Shown here one piece after another: positions 34,359 through 43,242 of a DNA stretch of 64,000 nt. The position numbers and the translations under genes are program-made. The notes beneath the pieces were generated by a model. That model had not been told where the DNA came from. It searched no databases and worked only from the letters and a program-made list of their open reading frames with translations. The stretch's first letter is position 1, and every line of letters starts with the position of its first letter. Source of the DNA: Carboxylicivirga linearis. Lineage in GTDB: Bacteria; Bacteroidota; Bacteroidia; Bacteroidales; Marinilabiliaceae. The stretch is taken from the NCBI RefSeq assembly GCF_018271995.1, contig NZ_JAGUCO010000001.1, forward strand, positions 558,001 to 622,000. Reading direction: 5' to 3'.

Positions 34359-35774
34359 ATGGAACTTAAAAATATAACATGCAAAGCAACTCCCATACCG
34401 GCCAATGTAGCTGATGTTACCACCCCGGTTAGCTTGTACCTGAAATTGCGCGATGAATATCCTAATACTATCTTATTAGAGAGTAGTGATTATCACGGAA
34501 ATACCAATTCCATGTCATTTATTTGCTTTAATCCAACCTACGATTTTATTGCAGATAAAGGCAAAGTTTTATTAGGTGAGGCGCATAAAGAGCTGGAGAG
34601 CATTACCATTGATAAGGATAATAATGTACCGCAGTTGCTGGATGAATTTATTAAGAGTTTCAAGGTGAGGATGGACGATTGCCCGGTTAAAGTGAATGGT
34701 TTATTCGGATACACAACCTTTGATGCGGTGCAATATTTCGATACTTTGGATTTTGAGTCTCCTGTTTTAGATGCGCATAAAATTCCTGAAATGCGCTACA
34801 CTTTTTACAAGTATATTATTGCATTTAACCACTTTAGTAATCAGTTGTATTTGATCGAAAACCTAAACGAAGGTGAAGAATCGGCTGCCAACGAATTGAT
34901 TGATACTTTTTATAACAGAGCTATACCGGCTTTCAACTTCGAACCAGCGAATAACGAAACTTCGAACCTGACCAACGAAGAATACATGGCGATGGTGACC
35001 AAAGGAAAAGAACACTGCTTTAGAGGTGACGTTTTCCAGATTGTGTTATCGCGTCAGTTCAAACAATCGTTTAAAGGCGATGAATTTAATGTATACCGTG
35101 CCTTACGAAACATTAATCCATCGCCTTATTTATTTTATTTCGATTACGGATCGTATAAGATATTCGGGTCGTCGCCTGAGGCTCAATTAGTGATTCAAAA
35201 CAATGAGGCAACTATCAATCCTATTGCAGGAACGTTCAAACGTACCGGTGATGATGTGAAAGATCAGGAATTGGCCATTAAGCTAAGTGAGGATGAAAAG
35301 GAAAATGCCGAACATGTGATGTTGGTTGATCTGGCCCGAAACGATTTAAGTCGCAACTGCGAGAAGGTAAAAGTAAATACGTATAAAGAGGTTCAGTATT
35401 ACTCGCATGTGTTGCATTTGGTGTCGGATGTAAGCGGACAGCTTCAGGAAGGATCCATTGCTGCTCGTGTGATGGCTGATACTTTTCCTGCAGGTACTTT
35501 ATCCGGTGCTCCTAAATACAAGGCTATGCAGTTGATTGATTCCATCGAAAATCAAAATCGTGGTTATTACGGCGGTTGCATCGGTAATATTGGTCTTGAC
35601 GGAAGCTTTAATCAAGCAATTATGATTCGCTCGTTTCTGAGTAAAAACAATACACTTTTCTACCAGGCCGGTGCTGGTGTAGTAAGCGAATCAAAAGAAG
35701 AAAACGAGTTGGCTGAAGTCAATAATAAACTCGGAGCATTGAAAAAAGCCATTGAAATGGCACAAGATTTTTAA
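34359..35774 (+). CDS. trpE: Anthranilate synthase component I
   Basis: Chorismate-using subunit for the first step of Trp synthesis. The 471 residues contain LLESSDYHGNTNSMSFI (the LLES motif of Trp feedback binding), FQIVLSRQF, GSSPEAQL, PIAGTFKR and LVDLARNDLSR. The C-terminal GAGVVSESKEENELAE is complete. It begins 25 bases after the attenuator T-run and is 48 bp before trpG. Confidence 0.96.
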   Translation: MELKNITCKATPIPANVADVTTPVSLYLKLRDEYPNTILLESSDYHGNTNSMSFICFNPTYDFIADKGKVLLGEAHKELESITIDKDNNVPQLLDEFIKSFKVRMDDCPVKVNGLFGYTTFDAVQYFDTLDFESPVLDAHKIPEMRYTFYKYIIAFNHFSNQLYLIENLNEGEESAANELIDTFYNRAIPAFNFEPANNETSNLTNEEYMAMVTKGKEHCFRGDVFQIVLSRQFKQSFKGDEFNVYRALRNINPSPYLFYFDYGSYKIFGSSPEAQLVIQNNEATINPIAGTFKRTGDDVKDQELAIKLSEDEKENAEHVMLVDLARNDLSRNCEKVKVNTYKEVQYYSHVLHLVSDVSGQLQEGSIAARVMADTFPAGTLSGAPKYKAMQLIDSIENQNRGYYGGCIGNIGLDGSFNQAIMIRSFLSKNNTLFYQAGAGVVSESKEENELAEVNNKLGALKKAIEMAQDF

Positions 35775-35822
35775 TTGAATAACTAAGCTAAGCAGTAAAG
35801 CAGAAGCATTAAGCAATATATT

Positions 35823-36392
35823 ATGAAGATTCTGATTCTGGATAATTACGATTCGTTTACATACAATCTGGTCCATTACGTTGAGGAGATTTTGAATGAG
35901 AAGGTGGATGTTTACCGTAATGATGAAATATCAATTGCAGAGATTGCCAACTATGATAAGATTCTGTTATCGCCCGGCCCGGGTATTCCTGATGAAGCGG
36001 GTATATTAAAAGAGCTGATTAAAACATATATGTCAACTAAAAGTATTTTGGGCGTGTGTTTAGGTTGTCAGGCTATTGGTGAGGTTTGTGGCGGAAGTAT
36101 TCGCAATCTGAATAAGGTGTATCACGGTGTGGCTACTAAGGTGAAAGTTACCAGTCGCGATGAGTATTTGTTCGACTCCATTCCCGATGAGTTTATGGCA
36201 GGAAGATATCATAGCTGGGTGGTGAACGAAGAAGATTTACCGGCAGAGCTGACCATTACCTCGCGCGATGAAGAAGGACAGATAATGGGGGTATGTCATA
36301 AAGAATATGATGTGCGGGGAGTTCAGTTTCACCCGGAATCGGTATTAACTGAGAACGGAAAACAAATGATTCGTAACTGGTTGAAAAAATAG
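35823..36392 (+). CDS. trpG: Anthranilate synthase component II (glutamine amidotransferase)
   Basis: The 189-residue class-I amidotransferase supplies ammonia to TrpE. The triad is visible: Cys in GVCLGCQAIGE, and His and Glu in QFHPESVLT. It begins MKILILDNYDSFTYNLVHYVE. It is a separate gene, not fused to trpE or trpD. Confidence 0.96.
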   Translation: MKILILDNYDSFTYNLVHYVEEILNEKVDVYRNDEISIAEIANYDKILLSPGPGIPDEAGILKELIKTYMSTKSILGVCLGCQAIGEVCGGSIRNLNKVYHGVATKVKVTSRDEYLFDSIPDEFMAGRYHSWVVNEEDLPAELTITSRDEEGQIMGVCHKEYDVRGVQFHPESVLTENGKQMIRNWLKK

Positions 36393-36465
36393 TGATAGAG
36401 TGCATAGTGCCAGGTGATAAGTGCCTCTATGCACCATGCACTGATCACTAAGCACTTTTTAATCA
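36391..36465. repeat. Quasi-palindromic word spacer between trpG and trpD
   Basis: Nested inverted words: agtgat (36391-36396) / atcact (36444-36449), agtgcat (36399-36405) / atgcact (36436-36442), and tgcatag (36401-36407) / ctatgca (36427-36433). A short T-run follows at 36455-36459, so weak termination inside the operon is possible. Confidence 0.6.
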
Positions 36466-36497
36466 AGCCTAAAAACTAACGAACTAATTTTAAACCA

Positions 36498-37493
36498 ATG
36501 ATTAAAACCATATTAAAAGAGTTACTCAACTATAAAACATTATCGCGTAGTCAGGCCAAAGAAATGTTGGTGAATATTGCTGCCGAAAGATATAATCAGT
36601 CGGAGGTGGTTACCTTCCTTACGGTGTTTATGATGCGCCCTGTTACGGTTGATGAGCTTTCGGGATTCAGAGATGCTTTATTGGAGCTGTGTCACAGAGT
36701 TGATCTTTCGGAGTTTAACACTATTGATATGTGCGGTACTGGTGGCGATGGTAAAAATACCTTTAATGTTTCCACTCTTTCGTCATTGATTGTTGCCGGA
36801 GCAGGTGCTAAAGTAGCCAAGCATGGTAACTATGGTGTTTCTTCTTCATGCGGATCATCCAATGTGATGGAACATTTGGGCTATCAGTTTACATCGGAAG
36901 AAGATAAATTGAAAGAGCAGCTTGATAAAGCCAATATTTGTTTCTTGCATGCACCTATGTTTCACCCTGCCATGAAAGCTGTCGGACCTATTCGCAGAGA
37001 GTTGGGGCTAAAAACGTTCTTTAATATGTTGGGACCTCTGGTGAATCCATCCTTTCCACAGAATCAGCTGGTAGGTGTTTTTAGTCTGGAGCTAGCGCGG
37101 ATCTATCAATACATATTTCAACAAGGCAACAAGAATTATAGCATAATTCATTCATTGGATGGTTACGATGAAATATCATTGACCGGCGACTTTAAAGCTA
37201 TCACGCAAGATGGCGAACAGTTGTATTCACCTAATGACTTTGGAATGGAAGCGGTTAAGCCGGAAGATATCTTTGGTGGAGATACGGTGCCGGAAGCTGC
37301 TGATATCTTTGTTAAAGTGTTGGAAGGTAACGGAACCAAGGCTCAGAATAGCGTAGTGATTGCCAATGCCGCATCGGCTCTTCAATGTTATTATCCCGAA
37401 AGAAGTCTGGAGCAGTGTATCGAGGATGCCAAAAAATCTTTAAGTGATGGTAAAGCTGCCGAAGTATTGTCAACCCTGTTGAGCCTGTCATAA
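36498..37493 (+). CDS. trpD: Anthranilate phosphoribosyltransferase
   Basis: Transfers PRPP to anthranilate. The 331 residues contain the PRPP-binding CGTGGDGKNTFNVST, KHGNYGVSSSCGSSNVMEHLG, HPAMKAVGPIRRELGLKTFFN and NPLVNP-like GPLVNPSFPQNQLVGV. It is followed by trpC after 9 bp. Confidence 0.96.
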   Translation: MIKTILKELLNYKTLSRSQAKEMLVNIAAERYNQSEVVTFLTVFMMRPVTVDELSGFRDALLELCHRVDLSEFNTIDMCGTGGDGKNTFNVSTLSSLIVAGAGAKVAKHGNYGVSSSCGSSNVMEHLGYQFTSEEDKLKEQLDKANICFLHAPMFHPAMKAVGPIRRELGLKTFFNMLGPLVNPSFPQNQLVGVFSLELARIYQYIFQQGNKNYSIIHSLDGYDEISLTGDFKAITQDGEQLYSPNDFGMEAVKPEDIFGGDTVPEAADIFVKVLEGNGTKAQNSVVIANAASALQCYYPERSLEQCIEDAKKSLSDGKAAEVLSTLLSLS

Positions 37494-37502
37494 ATTTGTA
37501 CA

Positions 37503-38288
37503 ATGAATATTCTTGATAAAATAATAATAAGAAAGAAGGAAGAAGTAGTAGCTGCCAAAGCTAAAGTTTCGATAGAAGCATTGAAACAGTCAGAGGCTTT
37601 TGGCCTGAAGGTTCCTTCTTTAAAAGCCTATTTGACTGATCCAACTAAATCGGGAGTGATTACCGAGTTTAAGCGTCAGTCGCCATCGAAAGGGCTTATT
37701 AACGGAACGGCTCAGGTAAAAGATGTCGTTACCGCCTACGAAAAAGCAGGAGCATCAGCATTGTCTGTTCTAACCGATACCGATTTTTTTGGAGGAACAT
37801 TTGAGGACTTGAAGGAAGCCCGATCGGTTACTACCATTCCCATCCTGAGAAAAGATTTTATGGTGGATCCGTATCAGATGTACGAAGCCAAATCAATAGG
37901 AGCAAGCGCCATTTTATTGATTGCCGCTTGTCTTTCAAATCAACAGGCAGAAGAACTGGGAGCAGCCGCTCATGAATTAGGCTTGGAGGTACTGATGGAG
38001 CTACACGCCGAAAGCGAATTGGAACGGCTAAATGAATATGTTGATGTAGTTGGAATCAACAACCGTAACCTGAAAACATTTGAGGTGAATCTAAAGCATT
38101 CGGTTGCTTTGGCTCAGCAATTACCTAAAGATAAAATTCGTATTTCGGAGAGTGGGATTCACTCAGCTGATGATGTGTTTTACTTGCGCGAGAATGGGTT
38201 TAATGGTTTTCTGATTGGCGAAAACTTCATGAAGACCAATGATCCGGGTCAGGCTTGTATCGATTTCTGTAACGCCATTAAACGATAA
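37503..38288 (+). CDS. trpC: Indole-3-glycerol phosphate synthase
   Basis: A 261-residue TIM barrel with EFKRQSPSKG, LSVLTDTDFFGG, ILRKDFMVDPYQ, VGINNRNLKTFEVN and ISESGI. These are all active-site blocks of the family. It is separate from trpF, which begins 3 bases after its stop. Confidence 0.96.
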   Translation: MNILDKIIIRKKEEVVAAKAKVSIEALKQSEAFGLKVPSLKAYLTDPTKSGVITEFKRQSPSKGLINGTAQVKDVVTAYEKAGASALSVLTDTDFFGGTFEDLKEARSVTTIPILRKDFMVDPYQMYEAKSIGASAILLIAACLSNQQAEELGAAAHELGLEVLMELHAESELERLNEYVDVVGINNRNLKTFEVNLKHSVALAQQLPKDKIRISESGIHSADDVFYLRENGFNGFLIGENFMKTNDPGQACIDFCNAIKR

Positions 38289-38291
38289 ACC

Positions 38292-38948
38292 ATGATCCAT
38301 CTGCCCCAAATAAAAATCTGCGGAATGCGCAATTCTGATAATATAAGGGAGGTATTGAAGCTGTTGCCGGATTATCTTGGGTTTATCTTTTATCCTAAAT
38401 CGCCTCGCTTTGTAACAGAATACCCAACTGTAGATTTTCCGTCCACGGTTAAAAAAGTGGGTGTATTTGTAAATGCATCGGAGCGCGAGATACGTGAGAA
38501 AAGAGTCAGTTTTGGGTTGGATGTTCTGCAGCTTCATGGTGATGAGTCACCTGAGTTGTGCCATATATTAAAGCAGAGTGGAGTTGAAATTATTAAAGTA
38601 TTCAGGGTAGATGAGAATTTTGATTTTGAATTACCCCGTAAGTATGAAGACTTTGTTGATTACTTTTTGTTTGATACAGCAACCAAAGAATATGGTGGCA
38701 GTGGCAAGAAGTTCGACTGGCGCTTGTTGAAAGATTATAATAATGCCCGCCCTATCTTTTTAAGTGGAGGCATTGGGCCTGATGATGCAGCCTCTATTTT
38801 GGAGATAGAGGGTCTCAATATAAAAGCTATCGATATCAACAGTTGTTTTGAAATTGAGCCTGCTTTAAAAGATGTTGAAAAGCTAAAATTGTTTATTTCT
38901 GAACTAAGAAAGGGGATGAAGGAAACGATAGATTTGAAAAGCGGATAA
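38292..38948 (+). CDS. trpF: Phosphoribosylanthranilate isomerase
   Basis: A 218-residue TIM barrel beginning IKICGMRNSDNI with the catalytic Cys. GFIFYPKSPRFV, VGVFVN, LQLHGDE, LFDTATKEYGGSGKKFDW and LSGGIGPDD follow. It is tightly coupled to trpC. A structured repeat separates it from trpB. Confidence 0.95.
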   Translation: MIHLPQIKICGMRNSDNIREVLKLLPDYLGFIFYPKSPRFVTEYPTVDFPSTVKKVGVFVNASEREIREKRVSFGLDVLQLHGDESPELCHILKQSGVEIIKVFRVDENFDFELPRKYEDFVDYFLFDTATKEYGGSGKKFDWRLLKDYNNARPIFLSGGIGPDDAASILEIEGLNIKAIDINSCFEIEPALKDVEKLKLFISELRKGMKETIDLKSG

Positions 38949-38958
38949 GTATTGGTTC

Positions 38959-39154
38959 GGCCTCATTAGGGATGATAGATGAGGTGATGAAGAGCTTTTG
39001 AAAGACCGGGAAGCAGAGAACTTGTTCGAAGATTACCCGGCCGCACTTAAGCTCTTCGAAAATCAGAAATCATCGCTAATGCAGCCTTGATTTTCTTTGT
39101 TTCGTTTCTTGTATCAAGACAAGAAATGAAAAGCCCAGCGGCTAGAGCGAAACG
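38959..39154 (+). repeat. Structured dispersed repeat, copy A (trpF-trpB spacer)
   Basis: About 195 bp, shared with 47535-47730. Predicted helices: cattagggatga (38964-38975) / tcatcgctaatg (39070-39081, one mismatch), gaagagctt (38989-38997) / aagctcttc (39049-39057), and ccggg (39006-39010) / cccgg (39036-39040). The loop gagaacttgttcgaaga and the segment gcagccttgattttctttgt are almost unchanged between copies. A hairpin tttcttgt-atcaag-acaagaaa closes the right part. Helix sequences differ between copies but stay paired. Confidence 0.8.
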
Positions 39155-39221
39155 AAATTATCAGGGGGTAAATAATCGGAAATAGGAGAAAAATTAGTTA
39201 AGATCGATTAAGAAATTCACT

Positions 39222-40415
39222 ATGAGTGATAAAAGTAAATATCAAGTTGACGAAAATGGGATGTACGGTCGTTTTGGCGGAGCGTTTATCCCTGAGATGT
39301 TGCAACCTAATATCGATAATCTGAAGAAGGTTTATCTCGATATTATCAATTCTGAAGCGTTTCAGAAAGAGTACAAATCATTGTTGAAGGATTATGTAGG
39401 GCGTCCATCACCACTATACCTTGCCAAGCGACTTTCAGAGAAATACGGTACAAATGTTTACCTAAAGCGCGAGGATCTAAATCACACGGGAGCTCACAAA
39501 ATCAACAATACTGTGGGGCAGATTTTGATTGCCAAACATATGGGTAAAGAGCGTATTATAGCCGAAACAGGAGCAGGACAGCATGGAGTGGCAACAGCTA
39601 CAGCTTGTGCTTTGATGGGCTTAAAATGCGTGGTTTATATGGGCGAAGTAGACATTAAACGCCAGGCGCCAAATGTTGCCCGTATGAAGATGTTGGGCGC
39701 TGAAGTAAAAGCAGCGCAATCGGGTAGTAAAACCCTAAAAGATGCGACCAACGAGGCAATGCGCGATTGGATCTGTAATCCGGAAGATACTTTTTATTTG
39801 ATTGGTTCGGTGGTTGGTCCGCATCCTTATCCTGATATGGTAGCCCGGTTGCAGGCTATCATAAGTGAGGAGATTGCTTGGCAGATTAAAGAAAAAACGG
39901 ATAAAGAATATCCTGATTATGTGATTGCCTGTGTGGGAGGTGGTAGTAATGCCGCCGGATCGTTCTATCATTTTCTGGATGATGAGCGGGTTAAATTAGT
40001 TGCTGTAGAAGCTTCCGGTATGGGAGTCTCTTCAGGCGAAACAGCTGCAACCATAGCCATGGGCGATTTGGGGGTTATTCATGGGAGTAAAACCTTTCTG
40101 ATGCAAAGTGATGATGGTCAGATTACAGAACCTTATTCGATCTCTGCAGGTTTGGATTATCCGGGAATTGGACCGATCCATGCCCATCTTCACGATACCA
40201 AAAGAGCCACTATCATTTCGGCAACCGATCAGGAAGCTTTGGATTCAGCATTGGAATTAACCCAGCTGGAAGGCATCATTCCTGCATTGGAGTCGTCGCA
40301 TGCACTGGCTGCTTTGGGTAAGATGAAATTCAAACCCGATGATGCCGTTGTGATCACTATCTCAGGTCGTGGTGACAAAGATATGGAGACTTATATGAAC
40401 CGATTTGGCTTTTAA
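39222..40415 (+). CDS. trpB: Tryptophan synthase beta subunit
   Basis: The 397-residue PLP enzyme has the lysine motif HTGAHKINN, the opening GRFGGAFIPEML, ETGAGQHGVATATACALMG, CVGGGSNAAGSF and a C-terminal SGRGDKDM. This is the TrpB1 type that works with TrpA. It converts indole and serine to Trp. Confidence 0.97.
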   Translation: MSDKSKYQVDENGMYGRFGGAFIPEMLQPNIDNLKKVYLDIINSEAFQKEYKSLLKDYVGRPSPLYLAKRLSEKYGTNVYLKREDLNHTGAHKINNTVGQILIAKHMGKERIIAETGAGQHGVATATACALMGLKCVVYMGEVDIKRQAPNVARMKMLGAEVKAAQSGSKTLKDATNEAMRDWICNPEDTFYLIGSVVGPHPYPDMVARLQAIISEEIAWQIKEKTDKEYPDYVIACVGGGSNAAGSFYHFLDDERVKLVAVEASGMGVSSGETAATIAMGDLGVIHGSKTFLMQSDDGQITEPYSISAGLDYPGIGPIHAHLHDTKRATIISATDQEALDSALELTQLEGIIPALESSHALAALGKMKFKPDDAVVITISGRGDKDMETYMNRFGF

Positions 40416-40450
40416 TTGTGATGAGTGAAAGTTAAAGTGGTTGTGCGAGC

Positions 40451-40487
40451 TGTAAATAAACTAATGTCTACTGACTTAAAACTAATC
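40451..40487. repeat. Dispersed spacer word, copy 1 (trpB-trpA)
   Basis: TGTAAATAAACT...CTACTGACT..AAAACTAA. The same arrangement occurs at 41364-41400, and its inverted and direct forms occur at 46893-46963. Confidence 0.6.
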
Positions 40488-40500
40488 AACTAAGATTAAC

Positions 40501-41283
40501 ATGAACAGAATACAAAAACTCTTACAAGAGAAAAAAGATATATTTTCGGCCTATTTCACTGCTGGTTATCCTCACTTGGAAGATACGATGCCTGTTTTGG
40601 AAGCTTTGCAGGAAGCAGGAACCGATTTGGTTGAGTTAGGAATGCCTTTTTCCGATCCTTTGGCAGATGGACCAACCATCCAAAAAAGTAGTGAGGATGC
40701 ATTGGAGAATGGGATGAGCATCAAAAAGCTTTTTGAGCAAATAAAAGATATGCGTAAAACCATTGATATGCCTATCGTTCTGATGGGATATTTCAATCCT
40801 GTTTTTAAATATGGTGTTGAGGCTTTTGTTGCTAAATGTAAAGAAGTAGGTGTGGATGGGGTGATTCTTCCAGATCTTCCATTTGATGAATACAACGATA
40901 AGTATCAACAACTTTTTGAAGATGCTAATATTTCAAACATCTTTTTAATCACGCCACAAACTCCTGATGAGCGTATTAAATTGATAGATGCCAATAGTAA
41001 TGGATTTATCTATATGGTTTCGTCAGCTGCGGTAACAGGAGCTAAAAGTGGTTTGTCGGATCAACAGTTAGCATATTTCAACCGGGTTAATAATTTGGGA
41101 TTATCAACTCCAAGAATTATTGGTTTTGGTATCAGTAATAAAGAAACATTTACCACAGCCTGTAAATATGCATCGGGTGCTATTGTGGGAAGCGCCTTTG
41201 TAAAGCTATTAGCCGAAAAAGGAGCCGATAAAGTGTCAATCAACGATTTTGTAAAAGGTATAAAAGATACCTCTGAAAAATAG
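40501..41283 (+). CDS. trpA: Tryptophan synthase alpha subunit
   Basis: The 260-residue TIM barrel cleaves indole-3-glycerol phosphate. Motifs are AYFTAGYPHLE, LVELGMPFSDPLADGPTIQ (catalytic E and D), GVDGVILPDLPFDE and FGISNKET. It ends the trpEGDCFBA operon. Confidence 0.96.
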   Translation: MNRIQKLLQEKKDIFSAYFTAGYPHLEDTMPVLEALQEAGTDLVELGMPFSDPLADGPTIQKSSEDALENGMSIKKLFEQIKDMRKTIDMPIVLMGYFNPVFKYGVEAFVAKCKEVGVDGVILPDLPFDEYNDKYQQLFEDANISNIFLITPQTPDERIKLIDANSNGFIYMVSSAAVTGAKSGLSDQQLAYFNRVNNLGLSTPRIIGFGISNKETFTTACKYASGAIVGSAFVKLLAEKGADKVSINDFVKGIKDTSEK

Positions 41284-41363
41284 ATTTGAATCATAATATA
41301 TAACTAGTGAATTAAGTTAGTTGAGATATTAATATCAAAGTCAATTATGAATTTTAAGCGGCA

Positions 41364-41400
41364 TGTAAATAAACTACTGCCTACTGACTAAAAACTAACA
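41364..41400. repeat. Dispersed spacer word, copy 2 (trpA-purU)
   Basis: TGTAAATAAACTACTGCCTA then CTGACTAAAAACTAACA; direct repeat of 40451-40487. Confidence 0.6.
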
Positions 41401-41436
41401 CACTATTTTAATGAACAACTAAACAATAGAATTTAA

Positions 41437-42294
41437 ATGAGAGAAACGGCTATTCTACGGATACATTGCCCTGATCAAAGAGGAATTGTAGCGAAAGTAA
41501 CAGATTTTATTCATCGTTACAACGGTAATGTGGTGTATCTCGATCAGCATACTGATTATAGTGAGGATCGTTTTTTTATGCGTGTGGAATGGGATTTGGA
41601 AGGATTTGAGATTCCAACGGAACAGATTAAAGATGTGATTCAAGAGAAATTGGCTTGGCCAATGGAAATGGTCTGGTCATTGAAATTCTCGCATCAGGTG
41701 CCACGCATGGCTATTTTTGTAAGCCGTTCGTCCCACTGTTTATATGATTTACTGGCTCGTTATAGTGCAGGTGAATTAAATGTTGAGATCCCTTTAATTA
41801 TCAGTAATCATAAAGATCTGGAGAAAGTAGCGAAACAATTCGGGCTACCCTATTATTATCTTCCCGTAACAAAAGATACCAAGGAAGAAGTTGAGAAAGA
41901 ACAGATTCGTTTGTTGGAAGAGAATAAAGTTGATTTTATTGTGTTGGCGCGTTACATGCAGATTCTTTCATCTGAATTTAATGAGTTATATCCTAATCGA
42001 ATCATCAATATTCACCACTCTTTCTTACCTGCTTTTGCCGGAGCTAAGCCATACCATGCAGCCCATTCAAGAGGTGTGAAAATTATTGGAGCGACCGGTC
42101 ATTATGTAACATCTGATTTAGATGCAGGACCTATCATCGAACAGGATGTAACGCGAATCACGCATCATGATACCGTTCAGACTTTGGTTCAAAAAGGTAA
42201 GGACATTGAAAAAATTGTGCTTTCAAAAGCTGTTCAGGCACATGTTGATCGCAAAACGCTGGTATATAAAAACAAAACAATCATCTTTGCTTAA
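41437..42294 (+). CDS. purU: Formyltetrahydrofolate deformylase
   Basis: Releases formate from 10-formyl-THF. The 285 residues comprise an N-terminal ACT domain (ILRIHCPDQRGIVAKV, residues 5-80) and a formyltransferase-like domain with VLARYMQILS, NIHHSFLPAFAGAKPYHAAHSRGVKIIGATGHYV (its core is HHSFLPAF) and DAGPIIEQD. The ACT domain distinguishes it from PurN. It follows trpA by 153 bp and may read through from the operon. Confidence 0.94.
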   Translation: MRETAILRIHCPDQRGIVAKVTDFIHRYNGNVVYLDQHTDYSEDRFFMRVEWDLEGFEIPTEQIKDVIQEKLAWPMEMVWSLKFSHQVPRMAIFVSRSSHCLYDLLARYSAGELNVEIPLIISNHKDLEKVAKQFGLPYYYLPVTKDTKEEVEKEQIRLLEENKVDFIVLARYMQILSSEFNELYPNRIINIHHSFLPAFAGAKPYHAAHSRGVKIIGATGHYVTSDLDAGPIIEQDVTRITHHDTVQTLVQKGKDIEKIVLSKAVQAHVDRKTLVYKNKTIIFA

Positions 42295-42312
42295 TACTAA
42301 AATATTCCAACG

Positions 42313-42834
42313 ATGAAGAAAAGTATTTTATCATTCTTATTATCTGTCTTTTGTATTTCTCTATTTGCTCAGTCATCGCCTGATGACAGAGGTTATATTG
42401 TTAAAGTTGGGGATAAAGCACCTGATTTTGAAATGGAATTAACTGATGGTACAAAAGTAAAGCTGTCCGACCTGAAAGGACAGGTGGTAATGCTTCAGTT
42501 TACTGCCAGTTGGTGTGGTGTTTGCCGAAAAGAGATGCCGCATATCGAAAAGCAAATCTGGCAGGCCTATAAGGATAAAGGATTGAAACTTTATGGCATT
42601 GATCGCGATGAACCTGTGAAAAAAGCTTTGGAATTAAAGAATGATACCAAAGTGACTTATGATATGGGATTAGATCCCGGAGCTGATATTTTTGGTCTTT
42701 ATGCTGATAAAAAAGCGGGTGTTACTCGTAATGTGCTGATTGATCGTGATGGGAAAATAATTTTCCTGACCAGGCTTTTTAATGAGGATGAGTTTGGTGA
42801 GTTGGTTGATAAGATTGGGGCGGAGTTGAAATAA
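42313..42834 (+). CDS. TlpA-like periplasmic thioredoxin-fold protein
   Basis: The 173-residue protein has a signal peptide (SILSFLLSVFCISLFAQS), then GDKAPDFEMELTDGTKVKLSDLKGQ and the active site SWCGVC (CxxC) before RKEMPHIE. It belongs to the AhpC/TSA-TlpA redoxin group. The likely location is periplasmic or membrane-anchored; the partner is unknown. It lies 18 bp after purU. Confidence 0.9.
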   Translation: MKKSILSFLLSVFCISLFAQSSPDDRGYIVKVGDKAPDFEMELTDGTKVKLSDLKGQVVMLQFTASWCGVCRKEMPHIEKQIWQAYKDKGLKLYGIDRDEPVKKALELKNDTKVTYDMGLDPGADIFGLYADKKAGVTRNVLIDRDGKIIFLTRLFNEDEFGELVDKIGAELK

Positions 42835-42862
42835 GTCCGTAGAAGAAAGTCCGAAGTCCGAT
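42835..42862. repeat. Left word block of IVS-type gene 1
   Basis: Three copies of (a)gtccg(a), inverted relative to the tcggact copies at 43268-43300 after the gene. Confidence 0.6.
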
Positions 42863-42890
42863 ATGAAATACTAACTCAAATCTACATATT

Positions 42891-43241
42891 ATGAAGTCAT
42901 TTAGAGAATTGATGGTTTGGCAGAAGTCGATCGATTTTGTTACAGAAGTGTATGATATCACAACTGTTTTTCCTGAAGAAGAGAAATTTGGTCTAACAAA
43001 TCAAATTAGAAGAGCCTCTGTTTCTATTCCATCGAATATAGCTGAAGGGTATGGTAGAAAATCAGACGGTGACTTTTCAAGGTTTCTTTCCATTGCAATT
43101 GGTTCAAATTACGAAGTGCAAACTCAGTTGGAAATTGCGAAGAACGTGGGGTACCTAACAATAGATGATTTAAACAAAGCTATTGACAAGCTGGAAGAGA
43201 TTGATAAAATGCTTAAGGGATTAAAAGCAAAATTGAAATAA
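42891..43241 (+). CDS. Four-helix-bundle protein, 23S rRNA-IVS family (copy 1)
   Basis: The 116-residue protein has the family pattern F.EL.VWQKS.., [41 protein letters not shown]. The family is found in rRNA intervening sequences, as the Avd accessory protein of diversity-generating retroelements, and widely as orphan genes in Bacteroidota. It lies between the TlpA-like gene and hisH. It is flanked by inverted words: agtccga on the left (42849-42862) and tcggact on the right (43270-43296). Confidence 0.9.
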   Translation: MKSFRELMVWQKSIDFVTEVYDITTVFPEEEKFGLTNQIRRASVSIPSNIAEGYGRKSDGDFSRFLSIAIGSNYEVQTQLEIAKNVGYLTIDDLNKAIDKLEEIDKMLKGLKAKLK

Positions 43242-43242
43242 T

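Noticed and set aside
34043-34423. 126-codon ORF on - over the trp leader
   Set aside because: It is antisense to trpL, the attenuator and the trpE start; its apparent coding arises from the hairpin and leader sequence.
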